The notes: a model not told the origin generated them from the sequence alone. Shown: positions 1 to 13,690, numbered from the stretch's first letter. The stretch: 64,000 nucleotides of DNA from Scortum barcoo (GCA_023238725.1 CM041541.1:6358884-6422883), one strand, 5' to 3'. Made by a program: numbers and translations.

Positions 1-61
1 TTTCCTTTTCTGACCCATTCTCATTGCTCAGCAACATCTCAGTGGACTGAGCCGCTGCATC
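1..61 (-). CDS. Partial internal exon of an unidentified minus-strand gene
   Basis: On the minus strand a long pyrimidine tract ending in CTGTCTGCAG sits directly before position 61. From there only one frame is open to the window edge; it begins D-A-A-A-Q-S-T-E-M-L-L-S-N-E-N-G. The other two frames stop within about 15 codons. A strong 3' splice site followed by an open, hydrophilic reading frame suggests a real coding exon cut by the window boundary. I do not recognise the protein. The rest of its gene lies to the left, and its upstream exons or promoter could lie in the 8-12 kb CpG-rich part of this window, but no linking exon was identified. An exon by chance is possible because only 20 codons are visible. 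Confidence 0.4.
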
Positions 62-3000
62 CTGCAGACAGAAACAGACAGACAAAGAGAGAGCAGACGT
101 GAGTGGTTAGGCGGGGTGATAAATGCAAATAACCCAATCCCACATGATCACAATAAAAACACTGATATGTGAACAGTGAGTCAGCTGCATTAGCCATAAT
201 TCAAAGTCAACTTCAAGACAAGTTTAAAGAGTTCAAAATAACACGGTTGTATGGCTTATTCATTTTCAGACTAACTAAATTATCAAAAATATTCTATTGA
301 CAGAGATATTAAAGACAAACGGAGAGCAAATCTCCATATTTGATGTGTTTCCTTAACAAATTACTTAAATAATTAAAACTTGATGTTGATATTTATGATG
401 GTAAATCTTCATCAAAGAAATGAGTTCAGGGATATGTCTATGTGAAATCTTTTTTTTAAGCTGAAACACAACAAAGCTTTATGTCCTGTTTTATACAAGG
501 AAATGCTTCAGCGAGGTGCAAACAGTGCAGGTCTGCCATCTGCGTGAAGTTTAATTAAATAGCTTCCAAAGAATGAGGAACTAGCCACGAGGGGGTGGAC
601 GCATTAGAGATGGCTGTAGCTCAGGTCTCCAGCTCTTTTACTTTAAACAGAGCAGGCCGTTCATAACTGCAGCGGCCACACGGCACAGAGGTACACTGTA
701 TTCAAACTGGAGGCTGCTGTGTGTCGAAGCTCCTGCGGCACAGATGCTCTTAATTTGACAAGATGGGAGAGCCTGAACGCATGGAAACAGTATAGCGAGC
801 CTCACCGTGTTCTCTCAATAACATGAATTTGGATTCATGGGCACTTTGTATGAATTTTACACATTAAAAATAATCCATGTTTTAGAGGGTCAGGCCTGGC
901 TCTAATCTTCTCTTTTTTAAAAAGGGGCAGTAAATACACTGAGTATGATAGTGTACATCATGTCTGACGTGAAAGTAATACAGACTTTAGGCAAGAATAC
1001 AGATACTACCGGCTAAAAACAAGAAGAGGTCTTCATGGGTAATTTAAGTTTAACGCTTCTCTGACTCTTGAAAAAGAGGCTACGCAGCAACAGCTTGTCT
1101 CTCCCAGACAGTATGATCTTTATGATTGATGGGGCCGTAGAAAATTTAAGCAAGAGGGTTTATAGTTCGCTCAAAATAAAAACATTTGGATAGGCCTACT
1201 ATTTATCTTCCTCACTGACAAGCAAGAACACAAACTGAATTTCAAATACAGGGCTTTTCTTTCATTACATTTTCATTTGTTGCTTAATGTTCAACAAGCG
1301 TTTCTGCCAGACAGATGAAGGAGGCTGTCCCTGTTTGACTTTGTACTCGTGGTAGAGCATGTACACGTGTTTGAAAGAGTCAAAGGCCTGCTCATTTACT
1401 CCCACTAAAGGAAACCAAAAGGTCAAGGACAACATATATTAGTCAAACTAAGTCTTACTTAATTTGTTGTTCACCACAGCATCTCTGAAATTCAGGCAGA
1501 AGTAGGGTTTCAATTAAAAATAATTTAAATTATTAGTTAAGCTTTCAATCGTTTAGTCTACAAACTGTAAGAAAGGAGCCAGCTCTAAGTCCAAAACACA
1601 GTGTTAGTTTATTTCTCAACACCAAGGAAAACAGCAAATCATCACATTTTACAAGCTGGAACCAAAACATTTACCAATTAAGAAGCATTCAACACGGCCT
1701 CAAATCCACAGTGTTTCCCACAGTCACATGGACATTCACAAACTTCGCAAGGTGTTTTTTAGACTCACTTTTAGACACAGACTCTTTTTCACTTCCTGTC
1801 ACTTCGCGCTTCAAAGTTGCATCTTCCAATCTTTAATCCTTTCAGGCAGCTAATAACTATGCACTTTTTGTTGCTGACATGCATTCGGGAAAGGGAAAGT
1901 CTTTGTTGTTTGCTGACCACAACTTTCCATATCATTCATGTCATGGTGTCATATCATTCCTATGGCATGATATTTGCATGGTAGCCAGGTGTAACATTTG
2001 ATTAACGTGTTATTAGTTATGTATATGTTTCATCAGAGCATATAAATAAAGACTGGAAGTATATAGCATTCCTAAAAAGCCATGCACATTAAACCGAAAT
2101 CACATTTATAGCAGTTCCCTTTTCTCCACAGCTTTATAGACCTGTGAGGACGAAGCCAACCAGGCTAATTAATGCAAACAGTAAAGTGTTATCTTCATGC
2201 CTGTGACAGCATATTTGGCCCAAAAAACTCTAAAATTATTTGCCCATAATGCAATACGAAACCACCCTGCAGCACTTCTGAAGCTGTTAAATAGTCCAAC
2301 AAGTCTTAACTGACAACCTCCAGACACACACAGCTAAATAAATGCCCCTGGCTTTTTAGGCATTATCCAAAAAAAAAAAAAAAAAACTTTCTGGCACACA
2401 ATCAAGCCAAAAGGAAAAAAAAGTTAGATGTTCTCTCATCTGCATTCAACCGCTGTGGCTGTAAATGAGGCTAAGTGTGGGGAGGGGATTTCTGCAGCCT
2501 CGCTTTTGAACTGCGTCTCTCTCATGCTCTTTCAAAGCGGCTCTAACCAGGTCAGAACCACATGGATGAGAGAGACCCGACAATACGCTGAGTGACTCAA
2601 CTACAGTCCCTTCACCTGTCCATATTTTAATTATTGTGTTTATTCTCCATGGTCAGCGTTCAGAACGAGGCACAGTGACGACAGTTATGTCAGTGCTGAA
2701 TTTTCAGCGGAAAATCATCAGCACCTTACCGAGAAACACAAAAGGCAGCCACACAAAAGGCTCTTTTCACCTTACATCCATCAGCCTCATAAATAGGTCA
2801 GAGACAGCTGCAAGCAGCTTCCAACGGGGCTGGAATCTCACAGCAGGTTATGACACCATAACTGTTCAGTCATTTAAGACAAAGGCTCCTGTTTGTTTTC
2901 CATGCGGAAAGAGATCTTTTTATACATTTCAACAAAGCAGGGATAGATAATGTATTGTCTCAAATGAAGGCGAGGAGAAAAAAAAACTAACTCCTGTATC

Positions 3001-6000
3001 TTTTCTTTTTACATTTAAGTTTAATTTGCTTTATAATGCGTGCAAAACAAGGCTCTCAGTGGGGGTAAAAATCTCTGCACTGCGAATTCATGAGACAAGC
3101 CCTTGGCAGTAGCGCTGTGCAATCTGCAGCGCTGATAACATCGGATGTCTCTCATTGCTTGGGACTCGCCTGCTCGCTCGGAAGAGAGCAGGAAAAGGCT
3201 GGCAGCGTTCGCTGGTTTGGCGCCGACAAGGATGGGAGGCTTTGGGGCTGTTTATCAGGGAGAAAACGTTGCCCTGTGGTACATTGCCGTAAGAAGCAGG
3301 AGCCAAAACCTACACAGAACATTGACTCAACCGCTTCAGCTTCTCAATACACACAATCTCAGTCGGAGCTGGCGCTCTTGCCTGGCCTGATTTCCCGTGT
3401 CCATCCATCTTATTTAAGACTGAAAGTGATCACACAACATCACTCCTTTGTTAGGAAACTTTCCAATCACAGGCCGCCTCCTAGAATCTGTAGAGAAAGG
3501 GGCGATGCGGCCATTCATCCCCACAGCGGTGCATATATCGCCTCTCAGTTACTTTCTGGTTTCTAATTCCGGATCTTAATTTGTCTGGCAGGGAACCCTC
3601 TGGCTCTCAGCAGCAACAGCCCAGTGAAACTGTGTGTTGACAGCCAGCTGAGGTTGCAGAATATATGATCCTTTGCAACTTAAGATGATAACATAACAAC
3701 CTGCTGAATGTTTTGGGGTTTTTTTTCATTGTTGGAAGAAACAGCAGCGCACAAAAACCCTGTAGGTTCGAGAGGCAGTGAAGACAGAAACAACTGAATC
3801 ATTCAAGCCTGGGAGAAATGAGTGTCCTCCCAAATCTGCTACAAAGGACTTTTTCCTGTTGGGGACAACGGAGCTGAAATTTCAGCTCTAAAACTGCATT
3901 GTCCAGTTTAGTATTGACCACAGTGTAGGACTGACATGAAAAGAAGAGAGTCTATTCTACTCCCTGTAGAAAGGAAATAACACAATGACTGTGACTGATG
4001 GAAAAAGGAAAACCACACATCTTGTTCATCTGTGCTCTAATTTCCATTGCAGGTGTGGTTTTGGTGGGTTTCCTGGGCCCCGTTTCACTGCTTTCAAACT
4101 GTGCTTCAGTTGTTGCAGTGGTAACCTTCACTTTTAAGCACTGCAGAAACACTCGAAACACAAGTGAAAATCTGAATGAACAACAGAAAAGACTGAGTCA
4201 TGTCAAAGTGAAATACAAAATAAAACAAATTTAATATAAATACAAAAATAAAACAGATAATCAAGGTGTGACAGGTTATTTAATGTTTCAAATATGCATC
4301 TGTAAGGTTCATTTCCTGTCAAGAGCTGCATTATGAACGCAAACATTTAAACTACATAGATGCAGTAACTCAACAGTAACTAAGAGACCTGGGACGTCAG
4401 ACACACTGATTACACAGGAACCGAAATAAAGATTTTATTTTCATTGTCTGTTTTGCAGCAGTCATGGGTTTATTTTCCCTGTGTACGCAGACGTAACTGG
4501 CGGTACAGTCGCAGGGATTTAGAGTTAACGATGGTAACGCATCATTGTCAAAATAATCATCTCGGGCTTTAATATCTCTCCAGCGCGAGGCATAATCACA
4601 TAGCCTTTGCCCTTGTTCTGTCATATACTGAATTGTTAAGACCCGGGCCAGATGGCTGAGTGAGGTAAAGACACTGTCCATTTCCTCTGCATCTGTGACT
4701 GGAGCTGAAAATAACTCCCTTAAAAGTGTAGTTTAGGGGGTATTCCATAAAGGTGAAGCAGACGGAGGGAGGTCTAAATTAATTCCAGTGCATTACTCCA
4801 GGTCTAAAAGGGAGGACTGAAATAACATACACTAAGAGCTTGTTGCATAACGACAGAAAGCAGAGAAATATGCTATAAATGTAGCTGTGGCCATCAATTA
4901 TGGAGCAACTTTGAAAAAGTATCCATTTTTCTCCTGAATATAAATAGGCCTCCGTAGAGCTCGACTTCTCACACTCAGGTACCTTCAGAGCTGGTGACAG
5001 AGAGTAGGTATGAGTGTCTGCGCTCCTCCAGTCAGCTGCTGCAGCAATACAGCCGTTTTCATTAGCGGTCAACCGGCTGATTATTTTCTGGATCGATTGT
5101 TTGATAATGAGAAATGCTCTGTAGTTTAGAGCAGCAGCAATCAGTCAATTTACCAATTAGTCAATCAACCAATGATTGATCAACAACTACTTAGACAATC
5201 CAATAATCATTTAATTTATTTTTCAAGCAAAACTGCTGGGTTTTTTTGTCCTTTACTTTACAGGAAACTGAATACTGTTGTCTTTTGTTGACTGGACAAA
5301 ACTGAACACTTAATGAAGTCAGTTTGGTCACTTGGATGTTATGATGGGTATCTTTCTCTAATAGAGATAGTAGACCACTTAATGATTACCTGAGAAAAAA
5401 GACCACTGACCACAAAATGACCACTTCCATCCTATTCACACTGGCTTTCTACAAACTAAACCACAGCTGTGCCTGACATGTAACCCACTGACATCCCGTA
5501 TCATCGGTGCAGACTGACAGCGGGTCATGCCGCACTTCACTGGGTCTTACCTCTGGTGTCACAAGCACACATCGTTAGTCATGAATATTGACCAAAAACA
5601 GGAAAAGGAAAGTGGCATCATGTGTCATATCATTTAGGGCAGATAGTTTCTGTGTGGTTGCTACATACTACCTGAAAAAATACCTGAAGTAGGTCAGAAG
5701 CGCAAATCACCTCAGGTCCTTTTCACTTTCTGAAGATCAGGGAAAATCCCTACACTCACCTACTAACATACATGTCGCCGTGGTTACTAAATGCTCACTA
5801 TGCTGCTTAAATGGATTGTTTCTTTGGCAGCCAGAAGATGAATTTAATAGTGGTTTAATTCTAATAATAAATAAAGCTGGGTTAAACTGACAGCTTTCAC
5901 AGCAACCTGAATGCACCAGAGTTCATTTGACTTGTCTTACCGATGCTGTGACAGCAGTCCACAGACGCTCACACACTCCAGTCTTGGGTTTATCCTCAAG

Positions 6001-9000
6001 TACTGTTTCACAAATAATAACATCCAGGATAGCATTATCCCTCATTCCAGTCTACGTCCATCCTCTACCAGGCTAAGACTGAGCTGGTTCGCCTGTTACA
6101 CGGCCAAAGGAGACATGATCCTGATAATACGGCCCCGCTGCTATGGAGACCAGTGTGACTCTGCATCTTAATGGCCTTCTTCGCATAAGCCCCGCTCTTA
6201 ATTATTCATTAGGTCCTACAGAGAAACAGGCAGCCTCGCCACTTTACTGGTGTGAACCCAGCTGAGTAACCAGATATCCAGAGACGGGCTTTCCCTGCAG
6301 CTCGGGAAGCTACATCTAAGATGTGACGGGAATCCAGATCAATGTGTCGATGAGTCACTGATGGGCTTAAACTGTTCTATAGGGCCACCAATTTGTTATC
6401 ACATACAGATTAAAAGAGAAAATTACTTATCTGTACCTTTCATAATCCTTCATAGATAAAGATAATGCTAACAGAGAGGGTGCAGTGAATGAACACAGCC
6501 TTCAATTGGTTGAAAAATACACACATCAGTAGGTGACCAATCGAAGTCATGAAATAAATGTGCTCTTAAGAAATGTGCTCTTTCACAGGGTCAACAGCTC
6601 CTTTGTTCCCAGACTATTTACTGTAGAAATACCTGCAGTGCCTTTCAACATGCTGCACGTGCATCATTTTGGAAGAATTTACCGAATTTCAGCACCTTGC
6701 AATACTCGGTGAACAATTCCCAAACTTTTTTCCTCCAGCAAACCTTCATGGTGTTTTTGTTTCATGAAACTTAAAGATGAACAGCCGAGTATAAATACTG
6801 ACTGAAACAGTATAGGCCTATCCTATCAGATAAACACTGAACTAAACTAGCAATTCATACAAATATTAAAATGCTGTTTAGTTATATTTCTTTTCAAAAC
6901 AAAAATATAGAACTGAATTCAAAAGGTGTTTCTCTCACAGTGCAGAGAATCACTAAACTCTTTCTTGACAAAAAAAGGAAGCGCATTAGCACTTTTGGTG
7001 CCGGGAGAAACACAAAATGCTTAATTTCACACCATCGTTGTGGACAAAGAAGCCTGAAAAATCATCCCTAAATGTGGTTCATTATTTTTTTTTTTTTTTT
7101 CAAATGTGTCTTTCTTTAGAGCTACACACTATTCTAAAGTCATTTTATTTTGTCTTGTCACATTCACAGAAAAAGAAGTTGCCATTTTGGGGAAATGCTG
7201 ATGTCCACCCCCACACAATGATCACTCAGTAACTGCAACACTGCCTTTACAATCACAAAGTTAAGATGGACAGCTGCTCTTAACATTGAATTTGTGACCC
7301 TGATTTTACACTTGTCAACGTACAAACATAAATAATAACACAACTGCTTTCTTTTGTCCTTTCTTGCTGTTACAGACTTTGTTATAGACTTTGCTTGTTA
7401 AAATCCTTCATAAAGCCATCTACAAAGCCAAAACAAAAAACAAAAAAAAACCCAAAAAACACCACTAAAGTATCACTTTCATCAGACTAGCACTGACAGG
7501 TTGAACCTGCCACAACACGCCATCAGATGAGAAGGAGAGGAGAAAGATCACCCTGAACATGACCTGCGTGTCAGAAACAAGCCCTGCGTGTCAGAAACAA
7601 GCCCTGCGTGTCAGAAACAAGCCCTGTGACAAGTGTGGCGAAAAATTGCAGATGAGGTGGTGACGGGGAGATGTGGCACTTCCTTTTTCCTGTCTGCCAA
7701 CCCCATACAAGCTCTGTTGTAACAATAACACAAGTTGACTTCATCGCAACAACAGGAAACACACACGCATATCATATCTAAATATACGCTATGTTGAATT
7801 TTGCATAATAGAAAAGTGTATTAATTTTAGTGCTTACTGTAAAGGCAACCATAAAGATGCTGACATCACCACACCTGTGAGAGGGGCCTTCACTGACTAC
7901 ATTAAATCCCCCACCCCTTTGCTCCGCGTGTCTAAATCATAACACTTTCCCAAACGTAAAACTAATCCTAATTCTGGTCTTCACTCTTAATGCAATCCAA
8001 ATCCTCTAAAAGCCTTTAAGGGAGTCAGCAGCGGCAAAATGTCCCCCCACTTTCTATCCTTGTGACAGAAAATACGAGCAGCTGCAAAAATTTGTTGAAA
8101 TGTAGTCAGACCGCAGAACAGCCACAGAAAAAACAAACTCAGCACAGCCCCAACAAAACAGCTGTCAAACACCAATTAATGTGGCTGCGATCTATTACTG
8201 ACAGCGATGGTTGTTTATGTGGACTGGTATAAGATTCTTTAGGTCAACCGAGGCTGTGCTTTCCAGTGAACAAGGTAACCTTGTTATTCCAGTTCTCCAG
8301 GTTTGATGGGCTGCTGAAGGAAGCAGCCGCAATGCCAATGGTGGCACAAATGAAAGCGCCTCACACTCGAATGATATTTTAATGTATTTAAGCGTTCAAC
8401 AGTGGCGATTCACAGTTGAAACTATGAGTGAAATCTTTCAACGGTCTCTGAAACAAAAACAAGCATGAAATTCAGGACGTGATTAATGTTTGAGGTTACA
8501 GTGAAAGCCTTTTTGAAAATCCCTAATCTTCTTTTTATTACCTCTGCTGCTTTTTAGTCATTGCCCTGGATGGGAAAACAGCTTTCAAGAGGATTTACTG
8601 TGGGTTTTGTGACTTGCCCCTGACTGATGAGCGTCTCTCCGCAGCTACAGATGTGCAGCGCGAATAAATGAGCCACTCTGGCACGGCGGAGCTCTGAACA
8701 GGAGACCGACTGTAAAGAGGTGAATGTGCGTTGTGTGACCGGGGAAAGAGCCTCGGTGGAGCGGGGCTGAAGTGCAACAAACACGGAGCAAACTTCTCCC
8801 AAAAGGCTGTTTTTTTTACCTCAAGTAAGAGAAGACAGGTGTGTGTGTGTGTGTGTGTGTGTGTTTGGTGCTGAGAGAACAGGAGCCCTTTAATCACAGA
8901 AAGGCCAAGTGTTCCACTTCTCTGCATGGCATCCATCACCACAGCCGAGTTCTCCCCGATGCCTCCATCTTCAATCCCTTCACCCGAGCCCGACACACAC

Positions 9001-10390
9001 ACACACACACCCTGCAAGGATTTCTTGCCAGTGAGGCATGCCACCGAAGCAAAGCTCCTTTTCGTCAGGATTTATAATCCCAAGGGGCTCCAGCGTAAAA
9101 AGGTGGCTGAAAGAGCTCTTTATAAAGCCGGGGGCAGTTTGTGGCTCACCTCGGGACGGTCACTACACTCGGCACTCGCTCTCCTCCGCCTTACAGCCCA
9201 GGATCATGAGCCGCCTGGGCCACGCTGAATAAGATACACTTTTAGAGATGAAGACAGAAAATCTGACACACTATCACATTTGCAGCCTGCACAATAATGA
9301 CACAAGATACATCTCACATAATGAAATCAGCGTGCCATAACCTGATTATACAAGATCATGCTCCTTAGGATGAACTGATTTCCCTTTTTTTTGTTTTTTT
9401 AATCAGTGCTGGTCCTCAACAAACACCTATAAAACACGAGGCGTGCAGACTTGCATTGCATTGATTATTATAGATCATAACAAGCAATGCGTTTACTTTA
9501 ATTTGCATTTCAACTCAGGACATCACATGTCCAAACAGGATGCACCGGTGGGCCTGAAAGGGCATCGTGGACTGACACCATCAACTTCTTGCGCCACCAG
9601 CAGCATCATCATCACCTCTGGGAGCAAACACCTTTCACCTTGATCCACGGCTACTTATTAACCAGGCACAACACGCCAAGTGACACCGTCACCTGACCGC
9701 ACGCCACTTCGGACTCAATTAAGCACAGCTCCCCAAACAAGGAGGTGGATGTGACTTCCTCCTGAGCAACATGTTAATAGGCGTGATCCCCCCCCCCTTG
9801 CACTGTCACTGCCATTTTTATAAGCTAGCTAACAACAATGGGACCCCCCTTCATCCACCCCCCCTCCTGCTCTCTGCAGCAGTGATCGTATCTAACCGGC
9901 TAGCATTGAAGGTTAGCAAGCTCGCTTTAATGTGGCTGGGACCACCAGACGCTACACCCGGGAGCTAACCTGCCGATATTAGCTACCTCCGACTATTAGC
10001 TTAACCTCTTATGTGAAGATGTTAAAGAAAGAGGGCTAAGCCGATACACACACAACAGGGGCGGAAAAAAAGATGTACAGGAAGCTACTTTGGGGCTCTT
10101 GCAAATAAAGAAGAGGGCAGTGGGGACCTGGGGCGATGTCCGCACACACACACAAGGGGTCACTGGCACACACACAGAACGGGGGGTTAAACGCTCGCAT
10201 GCACGTTAGGGACCGGGCTGCATCCCCGCACACATACCAAAAACACGTTCCACACACACGTAACAATGAAATTAACACATGTAACGATATTAGGATCGCA
10301 CACCTGACGGTTCTTGCACACACACACACACACACACATAAGTGAAAGTACACACACATGATTAAATGTAAAAGCTGAGCACACACTGCA
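62..10390. other. Long stretch without a recognisable coding gene
   Basis: No open reading frame here has both recognisable homology and splice sites. The sequence is mostly AT-rich with scattered homopolymers. The part near 3.1-3.6 kb and 8.5-9.3 kb is GC-richer and has longer chance ORFs. A 20-bp tandem repeat lies at 7561-7620, GT/CA runs at about 8839-8864 and 8994-9010, and CA-rich microsatellite sequence at 10140-10345. If the exon at 1-61 is real, this is probably its upstream intron on the minus strand. A palindromic TATA-like sequence (CTTTATAAAG) lies at about 9118-9127 in the GC-richer part, without a gene I can attach to it. Confidence 0.6.
7561..7620. repeat. Three-copy 20-bp tandem repeat
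   Basis: Three near-identical consecutive copies of a 20-bp unit containing CTGCGTGTCAGAAACAAG are visible, with a truncated start of a fourth copy. It is a small minisatellite in non-coding sequence. Confidence 0.9.
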
Positions 10391-10394
10391 CAAG

Positions 10395-11590
10395 GACTAT
10401 TACCTTTGTTGGCGGTGTCTTCCCACGCACTCCTATGTTTCGAGGCGGAGAAAGGAGTTAAAAATCCGGTTAACAAACAAGAAAAGAGAAAAGAGGGCAA
10501 GTGGGGACGTCGCTGCGCCGCGCGGCGAAAATATTCCTTCCGCGGCGCACGAGCCCGTGAGCTCGCTCTGCCCACTTGCGGGGCGGCACTAGGGACCGTG
10601 TGCGTGTTCACATCCCCGCACAAACGTAAAATGTCGACGGTTCCCTCTGTCACAAAACACTAAAATCAAAGTAACATGAAATAGAGAAGACAAGATCTGC
10701 GAAGGACAAGCAAAATAATATAAGGAATATTTTGAAGATAACAACAACACACACAAAAAGGGGCGGAAAAAGCAACGGCGCTCACAGGCAGATATACCTT
10801 TGTTGGCTAAAGTCTTCCCAAGCATTATGTTTCACGGAGAAAGGAGTTCAATGCATCCGGTTACCTTTGTTGGCGGTGTCTTCCCACAGCACTCGGCTAC
10901 GTTCGAGGCGGAGAAAGGATTAAAATCACTATAATAATGGGCAAGGGATAGGGATGAGAAAAGTAAAAGAGGCTCGCTCTGAAATAAAATAACATAAAAA
11001 CACCTATGGTAAAAGGAAATCAGAAAGTCACAAAGCATTAAATTAAAAAGGACTACACAGTGCCAAAGGCTGTAAAATGAACATAATACAGCAACCGCAA
11101 AACACAGGAAGCATTGCAAACAAGGCTCAACAAAATAAAATGCAGTCAACACACAACAACACACACAAAAAGGGGCGGAAAAAACGGACGGCGCTCACAG
11201 GCAGATGCATACCTTTGTTGGCGGTGTCTTCCCACAGCACTCGGCTATGTTTCGAGGCGGAGAAAAGAGTTAAAAATCCGGTTAACAAACAAGAAAAGAG
11301 AAAAGAGGGCAAGTGGGGACGTCGCTGCGCCGCGCGGACTGGAAAGATGAGATTCCTTCCGCGGCGCACGAGCCCGTGAGCTCGCTCTGCCCACTTGCGG
11401 GGCGGCACGTTAGGGACCGTGTGCGTGTTCACATCCCCGCACAAACGTAAAATGTCGACGGTTCCCTCTGTCACAAAATAACATAAAATCACACAAAGTA
11501 ACATGAAATAAAATAACATAAAATAACATGCATGAAATAGAAATATAAGGAATCTATTTCTGCGAAGGACAAGTGCAAAAACATCTGAGA
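10395..11590. repeat. CpG-rich repeated modules (direct repeats, partly rearranged)
   Basis: Two long direct copies (about 10395-10735 and 11205-11580) share, in order, the motif ACCTTTGTTGGCGGTGTCTT, a CGAGGCGGAGAAA segment, GTTAACAAACAAGAAAAGAG, a very CpG-rich core (CGTCGCTGCGCCGCGCGG, then CCGCGGCGCACGAGCCCGTG), a segment ending GTCGACGGTTCCCTCTGTCA and an AT-rich tail. Between them at 10740-10925 are two shorter, diverged copies of the first part. A GGGGCGGAAAAA plus GGCGCTCACAGGCAGAT segment precedes two of the copies. On the minus strand each copy of the first motif reads GCCAACAAAG followed by GTA, as a first-exon splice donor would. The block therefore looks like a CpG-island promoter/first-exon unit that was duplicated locally, possibly for the gene whose exon is at 1-61. 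That link is inference. A GC-rich mobile element is the alternative. Confidence 0.65.
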
Positions 11591-13690
11591 CTTGCCTGAG
11601 GAGGCGGAGGCTGGGGAGGTTGGCTGGAGGTGGCCATGTCCTGTCTGCAACTGGGGTGGGGTGGAAATAAGTGAAAACAAAAAAAGTACTTCAAGTGCGG
11701 ATCACCTCTGCCTGGATCCTGGAGTGGAGAGAGTCTAAAGGGGACTTGGTTGGAGAGGAGTTTCACAGAAGCATTGATTAAATGTAAAATGCATCAACAT
11801 ATCAGTAGATTCAAGACTTTATTGTCATGTGCACAATAATTACAGACCTGATGTTGCATCGGAGCAATCTGCCAATGAATGTTGTCCGGTCCTGTTCATA
11901 ATCTTTATGGCAGGTTTTCTATATCTATATCTATATCTATAAATATTTAGAAATAAAATCCACACAAGCAAGATAGAGAAGAGATGTAAAACTCAAAATA
12001 AATAATTTTAAGTAATGAAATGAGATATAGAACTAAAGTAAATTACACAATTCCCCCCGGAAGAGCTGGAGGAAGTGTCTGGGGTAGGGAAGTCTGGGCA
12101 TCTCTGCTCAGACTGCTGCCTCCGCGACCCGGTCCCGGACCAACGGATGAAGAAGATGAAGATGAAGAAGATAAATACAGGTGATATAAATACAGATTCA
12201 CAGTGTTAACCCTGAGGTGTCTTTGGGCTATTTAGGTCGGGTCAGTCAGTGTCGACGGGCCCTGCTGATGAGGCTGCAGCAGCAACGAGCAAACAACCTG
12301 TTCATTTCTGTTTAATTAGTACTGCTAGATCCAATCAATTTATAAGTTGTCAAATAATTATAAATAAATCAATCATTTATCAACTCTTTTGAAGTTACTA
12401 TGGAAGAAAAATATGCTCACTATGCATGCTAAAAAATTCAAAGATTTTATTGACGCCTACTGTCCCAACATGCTTGTTTGAGTGTTTGGAATTGTTTTTG
12501 CAGTCTTTTGTTTCCCCTTCAGATCAATAAAGTCTTATCTTATTGTACGTTAACCCATCATGATTTCTTTGTTGGTTATATTTTGAATCATTAATCTCAA
12601 AAGGCAAAGTGACTAAGGTTATTCTTTTTATGATTCAGTTACTTTATTATTCATAAAAACTTTTATCAGTTTATCTAAAAGAATGACATAAAACATGCCT
12701 TCTTCTTTGCTTGAGATTAGTGCAAACCCGAGACAGTTTAATGGAGTTTGTATTTAAGTCTCTTTTTGCTGTTCAACCTCAATAATTAAACTTTCCTTGC
12801 TTACTCATCTGGAGCGTTCTTTAATCTCTGGATATAACCAGGCCTGGGTGGTGGACATAAATGTGGGCCTGTGTCTGGTAATACTTGTCACCTCAAGGTA
12901 GTCAAACCAAAGGAGGAGACATAAAATAGGACGATCCCTTATGTGCCTGCTGTCACTGACTGATAAAACCTTTGTGTTTTCTGCCACCTGCTGGCTGTCA
13001 GGCGCTACAGCCTCCAGGGGCAGTGGGCCCTTTGTGTCTCCATGTGTAGACAGTTATGTTACAAAATCATTTTAGAATAACAAATTCAGTTTTACATGTG
13101 TCCTCCTGGAATACATGTTGTGCTGGTGTTGTGGAAATCTGAATCTGAAGCTAGTGTATTTATTTTTATGATATTTATAGCCGTATTCAGAACACAAAAA
13201 TAGCTGGCTGTGAGGTGGAAATACAAGAAAGGTTCCACTCAACCACTACAGGAAAGAGGAGAGAGGGAGGAAAAGAGGCTGACCTGCCATGAGGTGATAA
13301 GAAATGTAGATGTGTCACCATGGAGTCCTCGCATCAAGCTGTCTGTTTGTTTATTTCTGCCTGTTGACCATGAAGGACGGGTGATTTTGAGATGTTATTT
13401 TGTCGCAAACACAGGATCCTCTTTTTTTAAAAGCTCTTTTCCGAGGTTAAGTGAGGTGGATCTACTCCTCAGCGGGACACACCTAGGGTGACTTTGCATG
13501 TTTTTTCCATAAACAAATCAGCAACAATGCTTTCGTGCTGTTTCTGTAGGATTTGTCACAGACAATTAAACATCTTAATTTGCTGGGAGGGAGATGAGGT
13601 CAATATCTGTTCTGGTGTGCGGTTTTACCACAGTTATATGTCAGTGAGACAGTTTCTGACGGAAGAGAAACACAACTCTTGAGCTCAGTC
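11591..13690. other. Intergenic stretch with LINE 3'-end remnants
   Basis: No coding gene is seen. A non-LTR retrotransposon 3' tail lies at about 12045-12175 (separate entry). Around 12515-12545 the sequence GATCAATAAAGTCTTATCTT resembles the 3' tails of fish Rex1-type LINEs. The segment at 11805-11845 beginning with TTCAAGACTTTATTGTCATG is also typical of dispersed teleost repeats. The remainder is AT-rich and unremarkable. Confidence 0.5.
12045..12175 (+). mobile_element. Non-LTR retrotransposon 3'-end fragment (RTE/Rex3-like)
   Basis: The segment reads CCCCGGAAGAGCTGGAGGAA, then GTCTGGG, a GGGAAGTCTGGGCATCTCTG block, CTGCTGCC, and GCGACCCGGTCCCGG followed by GATGAAGAAGATGAAGATGA. This is the familiar end of the reverse-transcriptase ORF and 3' tail of a very common teleost LINE family, which I assign from memory to the RTE/Rex3 group. 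Only about 130 bp is present, as expected for a 5'-truncated copy. A diverged second copy occurs at 27295-27415. Confidence 0.6.

Noticed and set aside
3090..3566. 158-codon plus-strand ORF
   Set aside because: No recognisable domain, no splice signals of note and several overlapping ORFs on both strands; a GC-richer patch gives long chance frames.
7561..7620. Short repeats considered as a CRISPR array
   Set aside because: The copies are directly adjacent with no spacers, and the DNA is vertebrate; this is a small tandem repeat.
10036..10653. 205-codon minus-strand ORF rich in Cys, Val and His
   Set aside because: Much of it is translated CA/GT-rich microsatellite (runs of CV and HT), and it crosses the repeated CpG module; composition explains it.
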